This document shows, in pieces, positions 26,047-35,785 of a DNA stretch of 64,000 nucleotides. This stretch comes from Minwuia sp. (GTDB lineage: Bacteria > Pseudomonadota > Alphaproteobacteria > Minwuiales > Minwuiaceae), in NCBI GenBank assembly GCA_029210175.1, contig JARGPL010000032.1:147772-211771 (forward strand). The letters are read 5' to 3'. Position 1 is the stretch's first letter, and every line of letters begins with the position of its first letter. Under the pieces are notes generated by a model. The model saw only the letters and a program-made list of their open reading frames with translations, did no database searches and had not been told where the DNA came from. A program made the translations under genes and the position numbers.

Positions 26047-27399
26047 ATGTTCGAATCCTTGAGCGAGCGGCTCGGTACTGTCTTTGACGGGCTGAAGCGC
26101 CGCGGATCACTGAGCGAAAGCGACGTGTCGGAAGCGATGCGCGAAGTGCGCGTGGCGCTGCTGGAAGCCGACGTGGCGCTGTCCGTGGTCAAGGACTTCA
26201 TTGCCGAGGTGAAGAAGCAGGCGGTGGGCCAGGATGTCCTGCGTTCCGTCACGCCGGGCCAGATGGTCATCAAGATCGTTTCCGATCACCTGACAGAGGT
26301 GCTGGGCAAGGAATCCGATGGTCTGAACCTGAATGCCGTTCCGCCGGTACCGATCATGATGGTCGGCCTGCAGGGCTCGGGCAAGACGACATCGACGGCG
26401 AAGATCGCGCTGCGCCTGCGCACCCGCGAGAAGAAGAAGGTCATGATGGCGTCCCTGGACGTCCGCCGACCCGCCGCACAGGAACAGCTGCGGGTGCTGG
26501 GCGAACAGGCCGAGGTTGTCACCCTGCCCGTCGTCGCCGGGCAGCAGCCGGTCGAGATCGCCAAGCGCGCCATGGCGTCGGCCCGGCTGCAGGGCTACGA
26601 CGTGGTGCTGCTGGATACGGCGGGTCGGCTGCACGTCGATGAACAGCTGATGGCAGAGATCGCCGCAGTTCGCGATGCGGTCTCGCCCGGGGAAACACTG
26701 CTGGTCGCGGATGCGCTGACCGGACAGGACGCGGTGAATGTCGCCAAGCAGTTCGATGAACGCGTCGGCCTGACAGGCATCATGCTCACGCGGGTTGATG
26801 GTGACGGGCGCGGCGGCGCGGCCTTGTCGATGCGTGCGGTCACGGGCCGTCCGATCAAGCTGCTGGGCGTCGGTGAAAAGCTGGACGAACTGGAAGCGTT
26901 CCACCCGGACCGGATCGCCAACCGCATCCTGGGCATGGGCGATGTCGTCAGCCTGGTGGAGCGGGCCAGCGAGTCCATGGAAGTGGCCGAGGCGGAGAAG
27001 CTCGCCAGGAAGCTGAAGAAGGGCCAGTTCGATCTGGAGGATCTGCGCGGTCAGCTGCAGCAGATGCAGAAGATGGGCGGCCTGGAAGGTCTGGCGGGCA
27101 TGCTGCCCGGTGCCAAGCAGATGAAGCAGCAATTGGCGCAGGCCAACATCGACCCGAAGATGCTGAAACGGCAGGAGGCGATCATCTCCTCCATGACGCC
27201 GAAGGAACGCCGTCGTCCCGACGTCATCAATGGCTCCCGCAAGAAGCGTATCGCGGCAGGTTCCGGCACCAGCGTGCCAGAGGTCAACCGCGTGCTGAAA
27301 CAATGGAAGCAGATGTCGGTGATGATGAAGAAGGTCAAGAAGATGGGGAAGTCAGGCATGATGCGTGCCGGTCTCTCCGGCATCTTGCCCAAGATGTAA
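26047..27399 (+). CDS. ffh: Signal recognition particle GTPase Ffh
   Basis: A 450-residue SRP54 homologue that binds signal peptides and 4.5S RNA and delivers ribosomes to FtsY. N domain about 1-85; G domain with GLQGSGKTTSTAKIA near residue 105, DVRRPAAQEQL, DTAGR and TRVDGD; C-terminal Met-rich M domain with MKQQLAQ and RRPDVINGSRKKRIAAGSG near residue 395. It is first of the ffh-rpsP-rimM-trmD-rplS block. GGGAAGGG precedes the ATG. Confidence 0.97.
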   Translation: MFESLSERLGTVFDGLKRRGSLSESDVSEAMREVRVALLEADVALSVVKDFIAEVKKQAVGQDVLRSVTPGQMVIKIVSDHLTEVLGKESDGLNLNAVPPVPIMMVGLQGSGKTTSTAKIALRLRTREKKKVMMASLDVRRPAAQEQLRVLGEQAEVVTLPVVAGQQPVEIAKRAMASARLQGYDVVLLDTAGRLHVDEQLMAEIAAVRDAVSPGETLLVADALTGQDAVNVAKQFDERVGLTGIMLTRVDGDGRGGAALSMRAVTGRPIKLLGVGEKLDELEAFHPDRIANRILGMGDVVSLVERASESMEVAEAEKLARKLKKGQFDLEDLRGQLQQMQKMGGLEGLAGMLPGAKQMKQQLAQANIDPKMLKRQEAIISSMTPKERRRPDVINGSRKKRIAAGSGTSVPEVNRVLKQWKQMSVMMKKVKKMGKSGMMRAGLSGILPKM

Positions 27400-27448
27400 C
27401 CAACTGAAATCAAACGTATAACAGAATCAACTACGGAGACTGAATACC

Positions 27449-27922
27449 ATGGCTGTCAAGATCAGGCTGTCCCGCGGCGGCGCCAAGCGGCGCCCCTTTT
27501 ATCGCATCGTCGTTGCCGATGCCCGTTCCATGCGCGATGGCAAGTTCATCGAGCGCATTGGCACCTACGACCCGATGCAGCCGAAGGATTCGGAGAACCG
27601 CGTGAAGCTGGACGTGGAACGGGCGCAGCATTGGCTGGGTCACGGCGCGCAGCCGACCGACCGCGTTGCCCGCTTTCTGAGCGATGCCGGTGTCATCGAA
27701 GCCCGCAAGCGCAACAACCCCGACAAGGCGAAGCCGAAGGCCAAGGCCCAGGAACGCCTGGAAGCCGCCCGGATGAAGGCTGAGGAAGAAGCTGCTGCCA
27801 AGGCTGAAGCTGCTGCCGCGCCCGCTGAGGAAGCCCCCGCGGAGGAGGCACCCGCCGCCGAAGCCCCGGCTGAAGAAGTGCCTGCTGAAGCGCCGGCCGA
27901 AGAAGCCAAGCCCGAATCCTGA
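27449..27922 (+). CDS. rpsP: 30S ribosomal protein S16
   Basis: A 157-residue S16. The core (residues 1-90) is standard: [22 protein letters not shown], and ERIGTYDPM. From about residue 95 it carries a long helical Lys/Ala then Ala/Glu/Pro-rich tail, roughly 60 residues longer than E. coli S16. Such tails are seen in other alphaproteobacteria. Next gene is rimM after 17 bases. Confidence 0.96.
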   Translation: MAVKIRLSRGGAKRRPFYRIVVADARSMRDGKFIERIGTYDPMQPKDSENRVKLDVERAQHWLGHGAQPTDRVARFLSDAGVIEARKRNNPDKAKPKAKAQERLEAARMKAEEEAAAKAEAAAAPAEEAPAEEAPAAEAPAEEVPAEAPAEEAKPES

Positions 27923-27939
27923 CAGCCGGAGTTCAGGTC

Positions 27940-28581
27940 ATGTCCTCGGACAGGGTCATTGTTGCAGCGATCGCAGGCGCCCATGGCGTCAGCGGTCGCG
28001 TCAAGCTGAAGACCTTCACGGAGGAACCGGCGAGTGTCGGCACGTTCGGCCCCCTGTCCGATGAGGCCGGGGAGCGGCAGTTCGAGATCCGCGTCACCGG
28101 CTCCACCAAGGGCGGTGTGATCGCCGAACTCTCCGGCATCCGCAACCGTGATCAGGCCGAGGCGCTGAAAGGCACGACCCTGCACGTCGACCGGGAACGC
28201 CTGCCGGAACTGGAAGATGAAGAAGACTTCTATCAGGCCGATCTGATCGGGCTGGAGGCGATCCATGTCGATGGCCAGCGGCTGGGTCGCGTGAAGGCGG
28301 TGCATACGCTGGGGGCAGGGGAAGTACTGGAAATCCAGCCCGCGCTGCGTGCCGGTCGCAAGACCCTGCTTGTCCCGTTCAGCCGGGAGGCGGTGCCTGT
28401 CGTCGACATCGCTGCAGGCCGCCTGACCATTGATCCGCCTGTGGAGATCGATGCGCGTCCGGAGGATGAGGAAGGGGGCGAGATGCCCCCTGAAGATGCA
28501 TCTGAAGTGTCTGATGACGGGCCCGCAGACATGACTGTCGAAACCGGGTCCGGTGATGCAGGTGAAGCACCGGAAAAATGA
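27940..28581 (+). CDS. rimM: Ribosome maturation factor RimM
   Basis: A 213-residue 16S rRNA processing factor that acts on the 30S head with S19. The N-terminal beta-barrel begins [24 protein letters not shown], and the PRC-barrel starts near [19 protein letters not shown]. The last 45 residues form a very acidic extension (EDEEGG and similar) not found in E. coli RimM. It overlaps trmD by four bases. Confidence 0.94.
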   Translation: MSSDRVIVAAIAGAHGVSGRVKLKTFTEEPASVGTFGPLSDEAGERQFEIRVTGSTKGGVIAELSGIRNRDQAEALKGTTLHVDRERLPELEDEEDFYQADLIGLEAIHVDGQRLGRVKAVHTLGAGEVLEIQPALRAGRKTLLVPFSREAVPVVDIAAGRLTIDPPVEIDARPEDEEGGEMPPEDASEVSDDGPADMTVETGSGDAGEAPEK

Positions 28582-29285
28582 CTGATCCCGCGTTCCGCGC
28601 CACCGTGCTGACGATCTATCCGGAAATCTTTCCCGGACCGCTGGGCACGGCGCTTTCCGGCAAGGGGCTGGAGCGGGGTCTCTGGTCGCTGAAAGTGGTG
28701 GACATCAGGGACTTCGCGCGCGATAAGCACCGCGCTGTCGATGATGCGCCTTTCGGCGGTGGTGCAGGCATGGTGATGCGGCCCGATCTTCTTGGTCAGG
28801 CCATTGATGCCCACCACGTGGCGCCGGCGCCCCTGATCTACTTCAGCCCGCGTGGGCGGCTGCTGGATCAGGCGCTGGTCGAACAGGTTCGGGACGCCGG
28901 TGAGGTGACCCTGATCTGTGGCCGGTTCGAAGGGATCGACGAACGGGTTCTGCAGGCCCGTCCCGTGATGGAAGTCAGCCTCGGCGACTTCGTGCTGTCA
29001 GGGGGTGAGTTTGCGGCGCTGGCCATGCTTGATGCCATTGTCCGGCTGGTGCCGGGGGTGACAGGCAACAGTGCCAGTCTGGCGGAAGAGAGCTTTGCGG
29101 ACGGGCTTCTCGAATATCCGCACTACACGCGTCCGCGCGAATGGGAGGGGATGACCCCTCCTGACATATTGTTGAGCGGCGATCACGCCCGCATCCATGC
29201 CTGGCGGCAGGACCAGTCCAAGGCCCTGACCCAGGAACGGAGACCGGACCTATGGCGACGCTACAAGGAAAAAGAAGACAGGTAA
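28578..29285 (+). CDS. trmD: tRNA (guanine-N1)-methyltransferase TrmD
   Basis: A 235-residue SPOUT methyltransferase modifying G37 of tRNAs that read CNN codons. The trefoil-knot elements [13 protein letters not shown] and [15 protein letters not shown] are clear near residues 115 and 140, and [17 protein letters not shown] near residue 55 forms part of the SAM site. Start overlaps the rimM stop (ATGA). Confidence 0.97.
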   Translation: MTDPAFRATVLTIYPEIFPGPLGTALSGKGLERGLWSLKVVDIRDFARDKHRAVDDAPFGGGAGMVMRPDLLGQAIDAHHVAPAPLIYFSPRGRLLDQALVEQVRDAGEVTLICGRFEGIDERVLQARPVMEVSLGDFVLSGGEFAALAMLDAIVRLVPGVTGNSASLAEESFADGLLEYPHYTRPREWEGMTPPDILLSGDHARIHAWRQDQSKALTQERRPDLWRRYKEKEDR

Positions 29286-29289
29286 CCAG

Positions 29290-29676
29290 ATGAACCTGAT
29301 TGAAGATATCGAACGCGAAGAGATGGCGCGTGTGACCGTGGACAAGGAAATCCCGACGTTTCAGTCCGGTGACACTGTCCGCGTCAATGTGAAGGTGACG
29401 GAAGGCAGCCGCGAACGCGTTCAGGCGTTCGAAGGTGTGTGCATTGCGCGCCGTAACCGGGGCATCAACTCCTCCTTCACCATCCGCAAGATTTCGTACA
29501 ATGAAGGTGTCGAGCGTGTGTTCCCGCTCTACTCCCCGATCATTGAATCCATCGTCGTCGTGCGCCGCGGTGTCGTGCGCCGGGCGAAGCTGTATTACCT
29601 GCGTGGCCGTCGCGGCAAGTCCGCCCGTATTGCCGAGCGCCGGACGGAGCGGGTCAAGAAGACACCCGCGAGCTGA
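29290..29676 (+). CDS. rplS: 50S ribosomal protein L19
   Basis: A 128-residue L19, standard length. [32 protein letters not shown] and [18 protein letters not shown] are typical of the protein at the 30S/50S interface. It closes the block and is followed by a strong terminator. Confidence 0.97.
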   Translation: MNLIEDIEREEMARVTVDKEIPTFQSGDTVRVNVKVTEGSRERVQAFEGVCIARRNRGINSSFTIRKISYNEGVERVFPLYSPIIESIVVVRRGVVRRAKLYYLRGRRGKSARIAERRTERVKKTPAS

Positions 29677-29701
29677 TCCAGCGACGCAGACCAGAGACAG
29701 G

Positions 29702-29740
29702 AAAGGCCCGGTACGCGATGTGCGTCCCGGGCCTTTTTCT
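29702..29740 (+). terminator. Rho-independent terminator after rplS
   Basis: AAAGGCCCGG (29702-29711) pairs with CCGGGCCTTT (29727-29736); an inner ACGC/GCGT extends the stem. A run of five T (29734-29738) follows. It ends the ffh-rplS transcript. Confidence 0.9.
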
Positions 29741-29812
29741 TGTCCGCCGCGCATGATCACCCAAGGCGGATGATCACGCGAAACTGGTGATGTCCGCCAG
29801 CAATGAAATGCG

Positions 29813-30601
29813 CTAACCCGGCAGAACGGTGCCTGTGCCAATTGTCCTGCGTCGCCAGAAATAGCCGGCAAGGCACCCAACCATCACCCATGCTGCCAGG
29901 CCGACGCCGAATGCGCGGCTGGCGAACAATGCCGCGATCTCGGGCGGCACCGGTCCGGCAAGGACATCCGGCTCCGGCGCGCCAACGACATGCGGGGCCA
30001 GCAACAACAGCGCTGCCGCACCCCATGCCATCCAGTTGCGTCCGAACGCGATCAGCCAGATGCCGACCGCTGCCGTGGCCACGGTGGCGAACCACCAGAT
30101 CTGGCGCGCACCGATGTCGGCGGCGGCCACGCCTGGCACTTCCGGTGCCAGCGAAAAGCCAGGGGCAAGATGGAAGGTGACGAAGCCTGCGGCGCCCCAG
30201 ATGATGCCTGTGCGTGCCGTGATGGTCGCGCCGCGGGTCTCGGCCACGCTCATCGCCGCGACGAGGATCAGGGCATAGCCGGTGTAGGTCAGCATCGTGA
30301 ACAGGATGCTCAGCCCGTCACGCATCAGGTCCGGTCCGTCCCCGTGCGCATGCCCGTGACCGTGCGCGTGTCCACCATCGTGTGAATGTTCATCGCCGTG
30401 CGTGGGTTCTCCGGCGTGCTGGTGACCGGAATCATGCTGGCCGGTACTGGGGGCAGCACTTTCGAAATGCACCATCGCGCCGGAATCATAGAGTTCAGCG
30501 TGCAGCAGAACCGGTTGCACGAACGCAAGCTGAAGCAGGGCTGTGATGAACCCGGCCGCAGCACCAGCGAACAAGGCGCTGGTCAATATGCGCAGAAACA
30601 T
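29813..30601 (-). CDS. cbtA: Cobalt transporter membrane subunit CbtA
   Basis: A 262-residue protein with about five membrane segments, matching CbtA, a predicted cobalt importer. After TM1 (FLRILTSALFAGAAAGFITALLQ) there is a long His-rich loop (repeated HGHGHAHGD, residues about 65-95) able to bind metal. The start at 30601 is chosen next to the cbtB stop; an earlier frame start would fall inside cbtB. Control is by the upstream cobalamin riboswitch. Confidence 0.9.
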   Translation of the reverse strand: MFLRILTSALFAGAAAGFITALLQLAFVQPVLLHAELYDSGAMVHFESAAPSTGQHDSGHQHAGEPTHGDEHSHDGGHAHGHGHAHGDGPDLMRDGLSILFTMLTYTGYALILVAAMSVAETRGATITARTGIIWGAAGFVTFHLAPGFSLAPEVPGVAAADIGARQIWWFATVATAAVGIWLIAFGRNWMAWGAAALLLLAPHVVGAPEPDVLAGPVPPEIAALFASRAFGVGLAAWVMVGCLAGYFWRRRTIGTGTVLPG

Positions 30602-30602
30602 C

Positions 30603-30773
30603 TCAGTGGCAGGGGAAACCGGCAGCGTGGCGGACATCATGTGCATTGTGGTGCAGGCCGTCGGCCTGCACATGGCCCGCGATCGCGATGATCGAGAGGC
30701 CGAGCAGTGCGGCGAAAACCACTGCCAGCACGTTGGTGTTGATCGATGCTTTTGCCAGGGTCTGTGTCGTCAT
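30603..30773 (-). CDS. cbtB: Cobalt transporter small subunit CbtB
   Basis: A 56-residue single-span protein: NVLAVVFAALLGLSIIAIAGHVQ is the membrane segment, and the C-terminus is His-rich (LHHNAHDVRHA, ending CH), typical of CbtB. ATG at 30771-30773 has GGAG seven bases upstream; another ATG two codons earlier is too close to that site. cbtA starts one base after its stop. Confidence 0.9.
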   Translation of the reverse strand: MTTQTLAKASINTNVLAVVFAALLGLSIIAIAGHVQADGLHHNAHDVRHAAGFPCH

Positions 30774-30819
30774 GATCATGCTCCTTCGCCGTCACTCCCG
30801 ACGGCTGGTTCGAGTTGCT

Positions 30820-31000
30820 GCCTGGCAGGTCTCCTGGCTCGCGGGTCATCGTGCGTTGCCCACCTTCCCTGCGATCGTCCGCAAGTGGCATATCGGGCAG
30901 GCACTCACCGCATACAGTCGCGGGGGCGGCTTCAGCTTCAGGCGCCCAGTTTGGGTCCGCCCTGTCTGAATTCCCTCTTCATTTCCGGGCACTTTGTACC
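30820..31000 (-). promoter_or_regulatory. Cobalamin riboswitch controlling cbtBA
   Basis: Read on the minus strand, the B12 box AGCCAGGAGACCTGCC lies at 30839-30824. Upstream come GGGAAGGTGGG, GCCACTTGCGG, CCCCGCGACTGTATGCGG and, at the 5' end, GAAGAGGGAA, in the order of the adenosylcobalamin aptamer. It ends about 45 bases before cbtB, where it could hide the ribosome site. Confidence 0.93.
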
Positions 31001-31112
31001 CATTGGAAAACCAAGCCCTGAATCAATAGCCGACTTTGGCGCGCGAGACCAAAGAAAAGCAGTCACCGGCACATCAGCCATGCGGGGATCGGCCCTGCAC
31101 GATCCTGCATGG

Positions 31113-32792
31113 TCAGGCGATGAGCTTCTTGTAGCGGATGCGGTGCGGCTGGTCGGCATCGTCGCCGAGGCGGCGTTTGCGATCAGCCTCATAATCCTCG
31201 AAGTTGCCTTCGAACCATTCCACATGGCTGTTGCCTTCGAACGCGAGGATGTGGGTGGCGATCCGGTCGAGGAAGAAGCGGTCATGGCTGATGACCAGCG
31301 CGCAACCGGCAAAGCTCACCATGGCTTCTTCCAGTGCGCGCAGGGTCTCGACATCCAGATCGTTGGTCGGTTCGTCAAGCAGCAGCACGTTGGCGCCGGA
31401 CTTCAGCGTGCGTGCCAGATGCACCCGGTTCCGCTCACCACCCGAAAGCTGCCCGACCTTCTTCTGCTGGTCGCCGCCCTTGAAGTTGAAGGACCCGACA
31501 TAGGCGCGGGACTGGATGGTGCGCTTGCCCATTTCCAGCACATCGACCCCGCCGGAGATTTCCTCCCAGACGTTCTTGTTGGGGTCCAGCGCATCACGGC
31601 TCTGGTCCACGAAGCCGAGTTTCACGGTTTCGCCGATCTTCACTTCGCCGCTGTCGGGCGTCTCCTGCCCGGTGATCATGCGGAACATGGTCGACTTGCC
31701 CGCGCCGTTGGGGCCGATGATGCCGACAATGGCACCTGGCGGGATCTTGGCGCTGAAATTGTCGATCAGGAACTTGTCGCCGAAGCCCTTGCTGACGTTC
31801 TCGAAGGCGATGACATTGTTGCCAAGACGTGGCCCCGGCGGCACGTAGATCTGCATCTCGGCGCGGCGTTCTTCCGACTCGTCCGAAAGCAGATCCTCAT
31901 AGGCCGAGACACGGGCCTTGGACTTGGCCTGCCGGGCGCGGGGACTCTGGCGGATCCATTCCAGTTCGCTGGCGAGTGTGCGCTTGCGCGATTCATCTTC
32001 CCGCGATTCCTGCTGCAGGCGCTTGGCCTTCTGTTCCAGCCAGCCGGAATAGTTGCCCTGATAGGGGAAGCCCCGGCCCCGGTCGAGTTCCAGGATCCAG
32101 CCGGCAACATTGTCCAGGAAGTACCGGTCATGGGTCACGGCCACGACCGTGCCAGCGTAATCGTGCAGGAACCGCTCCAGCCACAGCACCGATTCGGCGT
32201 CCAGATGGTTGGTCGGTTCGTCGAGCAGCAGCATGTCAGGCTTCGACAGCAGCAGCCGCGCCAGCGCGACCCGGCGGCGTTCACCACCCGACAGCTTGTC
32301 GATGGCCGCGTCTGACGGCGGGCAGCGCAGCGCATCCATGGCGACATCGACTTCGCGGTCCAGGTTCCACAGGTCCGCAGCATCGATCTCTTCCTGCAGC
32401 TGGCCCTGTTCCTCGATCAGCGTATTCATCTCGTCATCTTCCATCGGTTCCGCGAACTTCATGGAGATGTCGTTGTAGCGATCCAGAATGGCCTGCTTTT
32501 CGGCGACCCCATCCATGACGTTGCCCAGCACGGTCTTGGTCTCGTCCAGCTCCGGCTCCTGGCGCAGATAGCCGACCTTCAGACCGTCCGCTGCCCGGGC
32601 TTCACCGCCGAATTCCGTGATTTCCCCGCCCATGATCTTCAGCAGGGTCGACTTGCCGGAACCGTTGATGCCCAGCACGCCGATCTTGGCGCCGGGCAGG
32701 AAGGAGAGATTTATATCCTTCAGCACGGTCTTGCCGCCCGGCCAGTTCTTGGTCAGGCCCTGCATGGTGTAGACGTACTGATAGCTCGCCAT
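31113..32792 (-). CDS. ettA: Energy-dependent translational throttle protein EttA (ABC-F)
   Basis: A 559-residue ABC-F protein with two ATPase domains, close to E. coli EttA in length. Walker A motifs are [11 protein letters not shown] near residue 45 and [11 protein letters not shown] near residue 355; signatures are [11 protein letters not shown] and [13 protein letters not shown]. The EttA arm and linker lie between. It gates the 70S complex according to ATP/ADP ratio by binding the E site. ATG 32792 ([13 protein letters not shown]) is the standard start; GGAT-rich sequence precedes it. Confidence 0.94.
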   Translation of the reverse strand: MASYQYVYTMQGLTKNWPGGKTVLKDINLSFLPGAKIGVLGINGSGKSTLLKIMGGEITEFGGEARAADGLKVGYLRQEPELDETKTVLGNVMDGVAEKQAILDRYNDISMKFAEPMEDDEMNTLIEEQGQLQEEIDAADLWNLDREVDVAMDALRCPPSDAAIDKLSGGERRRVALARLLLSKPDMLLLDEPTNHLDAESVLWLERFLHDYAGTVVAVTHDRYFLDNVAGWILELDRGRGFPYQGNYSGWLEQKAKRLQQESREDESRKRTLASELEWIRQSPRARQAKSKARVSAYEDLLSDESEERRAEMQIYVPPGPRLGNNVIAFENVSKGFGDKFLIDNFSAKIPPGAIVGIIGPNGAGKSTMFRMITGQETPDSGEVKIGETVKLGFVDQSRDALDPNKNVWEEISGGVDVLEMGKRTIQSRAYVGSFNFKGGDQQKKVGQLSGGERNRVHLARTLKSGANVLLLDEPTNDLDVETLRALEEAMVSFAGCALVISHDRFFLDRIATHILAFEGNSHVEWFEGNFEDYEADRKRRLGDDADQPHRIRYKKLIA

Positions 32793-32923
32793 CTCTGGAT
32801 CCTCTTGGCTCAGGTCATCGGTTCGGGGAATGTCGCTGGCGCGGGTTGTAGCGAATGTGGCGACGCCGGGCAACGGGTGGCAGCAGCCGGGCGTTCGATT
32901 GGCCGGGCAGAGCCAGACGCGCG

Positions 32924-34192
32924 TCAGCTGTCCTTCCGTCCCCGTCCCTCACCGATGCTGGTCTTGCCGAAGCGTGCGCGGACATGATCCAGGGCGCCCT
33001 CGATCTTCTTGCGGTGCTGGCGACCGGTATCCAGCAGGTCCGGCACATCAGCCGCTTCGCCGGGCATCAGGCCGGCGCCCCCGACACCGATCAGGCGGAA
33101 CGCGGTATGGCCATCTGCTTCGATGCGCATCAGCGGTGCGGCGGCGTCGAACAGCACACCGGCCAGCTGGGTCGGGTTCTCCAGGGTGCGGCTGCGGGTG
33201 CGGATGGAGAAATCGGCGGCGCGGAGTTTCAGGGTCACGGTCCGTGCGGCCAGATCCTTGCGCTTCAGATCTGCGGAGACGTTTTCCGACAATCGCCAGA
33301 GATGCCTCGCCAGTTCATCTGCATCACGCAGGTCGCTGTTGAAAGTGGTCTCGGATGAAACGCTCTTCGCCAGGTTGCCTGGGCTGACATCGCGCGCGTC
33401 GCGGCCGTGGGCGAAGGCGTGCAACCGCTTGCCGATGGCGCCATAGCGGCGCATCAGGTCCGCCTCCGTGAACTTGCGGAAATCCCCGATCAGGCGCACG
33501 CCGTCGGCATTCAGCTTCTTGTGGAACGCCTTGCCGACGCCGTAGATGTCGGACACCGGGCGGCGGGCCAGAAAGTCCACGGCCTCTGCCGCGCCGATCA
33601 CGGCAAAGCCACGGGGCTTGTCCAGGTCTGACGCCAGCTTGGCCAGGAACTTGTTGTACGACAGGCCAACGGAGATGCTGACACCAACCTGCTTCTCCAC
33701 CGTCGCCGCCAGACGCGCCAGCACGGCGGCGGGCGCGGCGTGATGCACACGCTCGGTGCCAGTCATGTCCAGAAACGCTTCATCGATCGACAAGGGTTCC
33801 ACCAGGGGGGTCAGGTCCTGCATCAGCGCCCGGATTTCCCGGCTGACCGCGACGTACTTCTTCATGTCGGGTTTCAGCACCACGGCATCGGGGCAGGCCT
33901 TCAGCGCCTTGAACATCGGCATGGCGGAACGCACGCCGTACATTCGCGCCACATAGCAGGCGGTGGACACGACACCACGGGTGCCGCCACCGATGATCAG
34001 CGGCTTGTCGGCGAGGCTCGGGTCGTCGCGTTTCTCCACCGAGGCGTAGAAGGCATCGCAATCCACATGCGCCAGACTGAGTTGTGCCAGTTCATCATGC
34101 GCAATGCCGCGCGGGGAGCCGCAACTGCGGCATGACCCGCTGGCGGGCGTCTTGTCCGCCGTTGTGAAGCAGTCGCGGCAGAGCCAGCTCAT
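32924..34192 (-). CDS. dinB: DNA polymerase IV (DinB) with N-terminal zinc ribbon
   Basis: A 422-residue Y-family polymerase for lesion bypass. After a Cys4 ribbon (C5, C8, C21, C24) the palm begins with [17 protein letters not shown] near residue 40; the catalytic pair is in [13 protein letters not shown] near residue 140. Helix-hairpin-helix and little-finger domains follow. The C-terminus lacks a readable clamp motif. The start at 34192 overlaps the ROK gene stop (ATGA); the frame further upstream is noncoding. Confidence 0.94.
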   Translation of the reverse strand: MSWLCRDCFTTADKTPASGSCRSCGSPRGIAHDELAQLSLAHVDCDAFYASVEKRDDPSLADKPLIIGGGTRGVVSTACYVARMYGVRSAMPMFKALKACPDAVVLKPDMKKYVAVSREIRALMQDLTPLVEPLSIDEAFLDMTGTERVHHAAPAAVLARLAATVEKQVGVSISVGLSYNKFLAKLASDLDKPRGFAVIGAAEAVDFLARRPVSDIYGVGKAFHKKLNADGVRLIGDFRKFTEADLMRRYGAIGKRLHAFAHGRDARDVSPGNLAKSVSSETTFNSDLRDADELARHLWRLSENVSADLKRKDLAARTVTLKLRAADFSIRTRSRTLENPTQLAGVLFDAAAPLMRIEADGHTAFRLIGVGGAGLMPGEAADVPDLLDTGRQHRKKIEGALDHVRARFGKTSIGEGRGRKDS

Positions 34193-35076
34193 CGGTCCTG
34201 TCCGCTGCCCGGTGGCCAGAGCCAGGCCGCCCCGCGTACACCCGACGAGTCGCCATGGACCGCCTGCGTCAGGCGTGTTGCGACGTGGTCGGAGAAGACC
34301 CACCTGGGCAGGCGCGACGGAACGTCGTCATACAGTCGCGGCAGATTCGACACCCCGCCGCCCAGCACGATGACCTCCGGGTCGAAGATGTTGATGACAT
34401 GCGCCAGTGCCCGCGCCAGCCGGTCGGCATAGTCCAGCCAGAACAGGTCGTCGGTGATGTCATCGGGGCGTGCCTGCTGACCATGGCTGCGTGCGTAGGC
34501 CGCGCTGATGGCAGGGCCGGACAGAAAGGCCTCGATGCAGCCGTGCTTGCCGCAATAGCAGGCGGGGCCAGGGCGTTCATCGTCGCGAGGCCAGGGAAGG
34601 GGGTTGTGGCCCCATTCGCCCGCAATGGCGTTCGGGCCGTGCACGATCTGCTGCTGCCAGACCAGCCCGCCGCCGACGCCGGTGCCGAGGATGACACCGA
34701 AGACCGACCGCGCATCGCGCCCGGCACCATCGACGGCTTCCGACAGGGCGAAGCAGTCGGCGTCATTTGCAATGCGTACAGGGCGATCCAGCGCGCGTTC
34801 CAGATCCCGATCAAGCGCCTGCCCGATCAGGCATGTGGAATTGGCGTTCTTCATCAGACCGGTCGCGGGCGACAGGGCCCCGGGGGTGCCGATGCCGACG
34901 CTGCAGCCCTTGCCCACCTCTGCCTCGATCCGTGTCACCAGCCCCGTGATGGCCGACAGCGTGGCGGGGTAATCACCCTGGGGTGTCGGTAAGCGGTGAC
35001 GGACGGCAATCGCGCCTGCGGTGTCCAGGGCCACCGCCTCGATCTTCGTGCCGCCCAGATCAACACCGATCCGCAT
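34189..35076 (-). CDS. ROK-family sugar kinase (fructokinase/glucokinase-like)
   Basis: A 295-residue ROK protein. ATP loop DLGGTKIEAVALD at residues 5-17; SVGIGTPGALSP; DADCFALSEA; and the zinc site CYCGKHGCIEAFLSGPA near residue 175, with a GHNPLPW segment just before it. The pattern fits fructokinase-type (Mak) enzymes. It starts 15 bases after the HAD gene and overlaps dinB. Confidence 0.9.
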   Translation of the reverse strand: MRIGVDLGGTKIEAVALDTAGAIAVRHRLPTPQGDYPATLSAITGLVTRIEAEVGKGCSVGIGTPGALSPATGLMKNANSTCLIGQALDRDLERALDRPVRIANDADCFALSEAVDGAGRDARSVFGVILGTGVGGGLVWQQQIVHGPNAIAGEWGHNPLPWPRDDERPGPACYCGKHGCIEAFLSGPAISAAYARSHGQQARPDDITDDLFWLDYADRLARALAHVINIFDPEVIVLGGGVSNLPRLYDDVPSRLPRWVFSDHVATRLTQAVHGDSSGVRGAAWLWPPGSGQDR

Positions 35077-35091
35077 GGTGGCTTGCCCCGG

Positions 35092-35751
35092 TCAGCCGCC
35101 GAACAGGCGGGATTCGATGAAGGGTGTCGCCTCCGGCCAGGTGTCGGCGCGGTGGTGGGCATCATCCGCTTTCGCGATCATCGGTGCCAGGCGCGGGTCT
35201 GCCACGAAGTGCAGACGGTGCACATGTCCTGCCGATTTCGCCACGGACGAATGGTTATGGGGAATATCATCGATGAAGATCGCCTCCGCCCCCGCCCGTT
35301 CCTGCAACAGATGCACGGCAGGGCCTTTCAGCCCTTCGTTGGCGATCAGTGGATAGTCCATGCCGTGGCGGCGCAGGGCCTGTCTGCGCCCCTCTGCCCC
35401 ATTCGCCGGGATATTGCTCAACACAACGATCTGCGCCCGCTGTGAAAGGTGTGCCAGCGCATCCGCGGCACCCGGCACCGGTTTCAGCTCTGCTGTGTGT
35501 CTGGCGAAGAAGGTGCCCAGATGCGCCTTCACCTCCGGTCCGGCCAGCGCCCGACCGTCCGCGTCGCGCACATTGCCGGTGATGCCGAACGAAGCCCAGT
35601 CGAACTGCAGGCCCGCACCTTCCAGATAGCCGACCAGCCCGTCCATGAAGGCAAAAAGCACCTCATCGGCGTCGCTGATCACCATCGGGCGGCCAGGCAC
35701 GATTTCAATCGCGTCGATCTGTGCCCGGATTGCCGGGTCAAGTTCGGTCAT
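35092..35751 (-). CDS. HAD-superfamily hydrolase
   Basis: A 219-residue phosphatase-like protein. Motif I is SDADEVLF near residue 26 (DxD nucleophile), motif II VVLSNI near residue 113, motif III a Lys near residue 142 (GLKGPAV), and motif IV IFIDDIPHN near residue 160. The cap is helical. Substrate is unknown. Confidence 0.85.
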   Translation of the reverse strand: MTELDPAIRAQIDAIEIVPGRPMVISDADEVLFAFMDGLVGYLEGAGLQFDWASFGITGNVRDADGRALAGPEVKAHLGTFFARHTAELKPVPGAADALAHLSQRAQIVVLSNIPANGAEGRRQALRRHGMDYPLIANEGLKGPAVHLLQERAGAEAIFIDDIPHNHSSVAKSAGHVHRLHFVADPRLAPMIAKADDAHHRADTWPEATPFIESRLFGG

Positions 35752-35785
35752 GTGGTCGTCCTGTGCGAATGCTGGCGCGCGTGCG

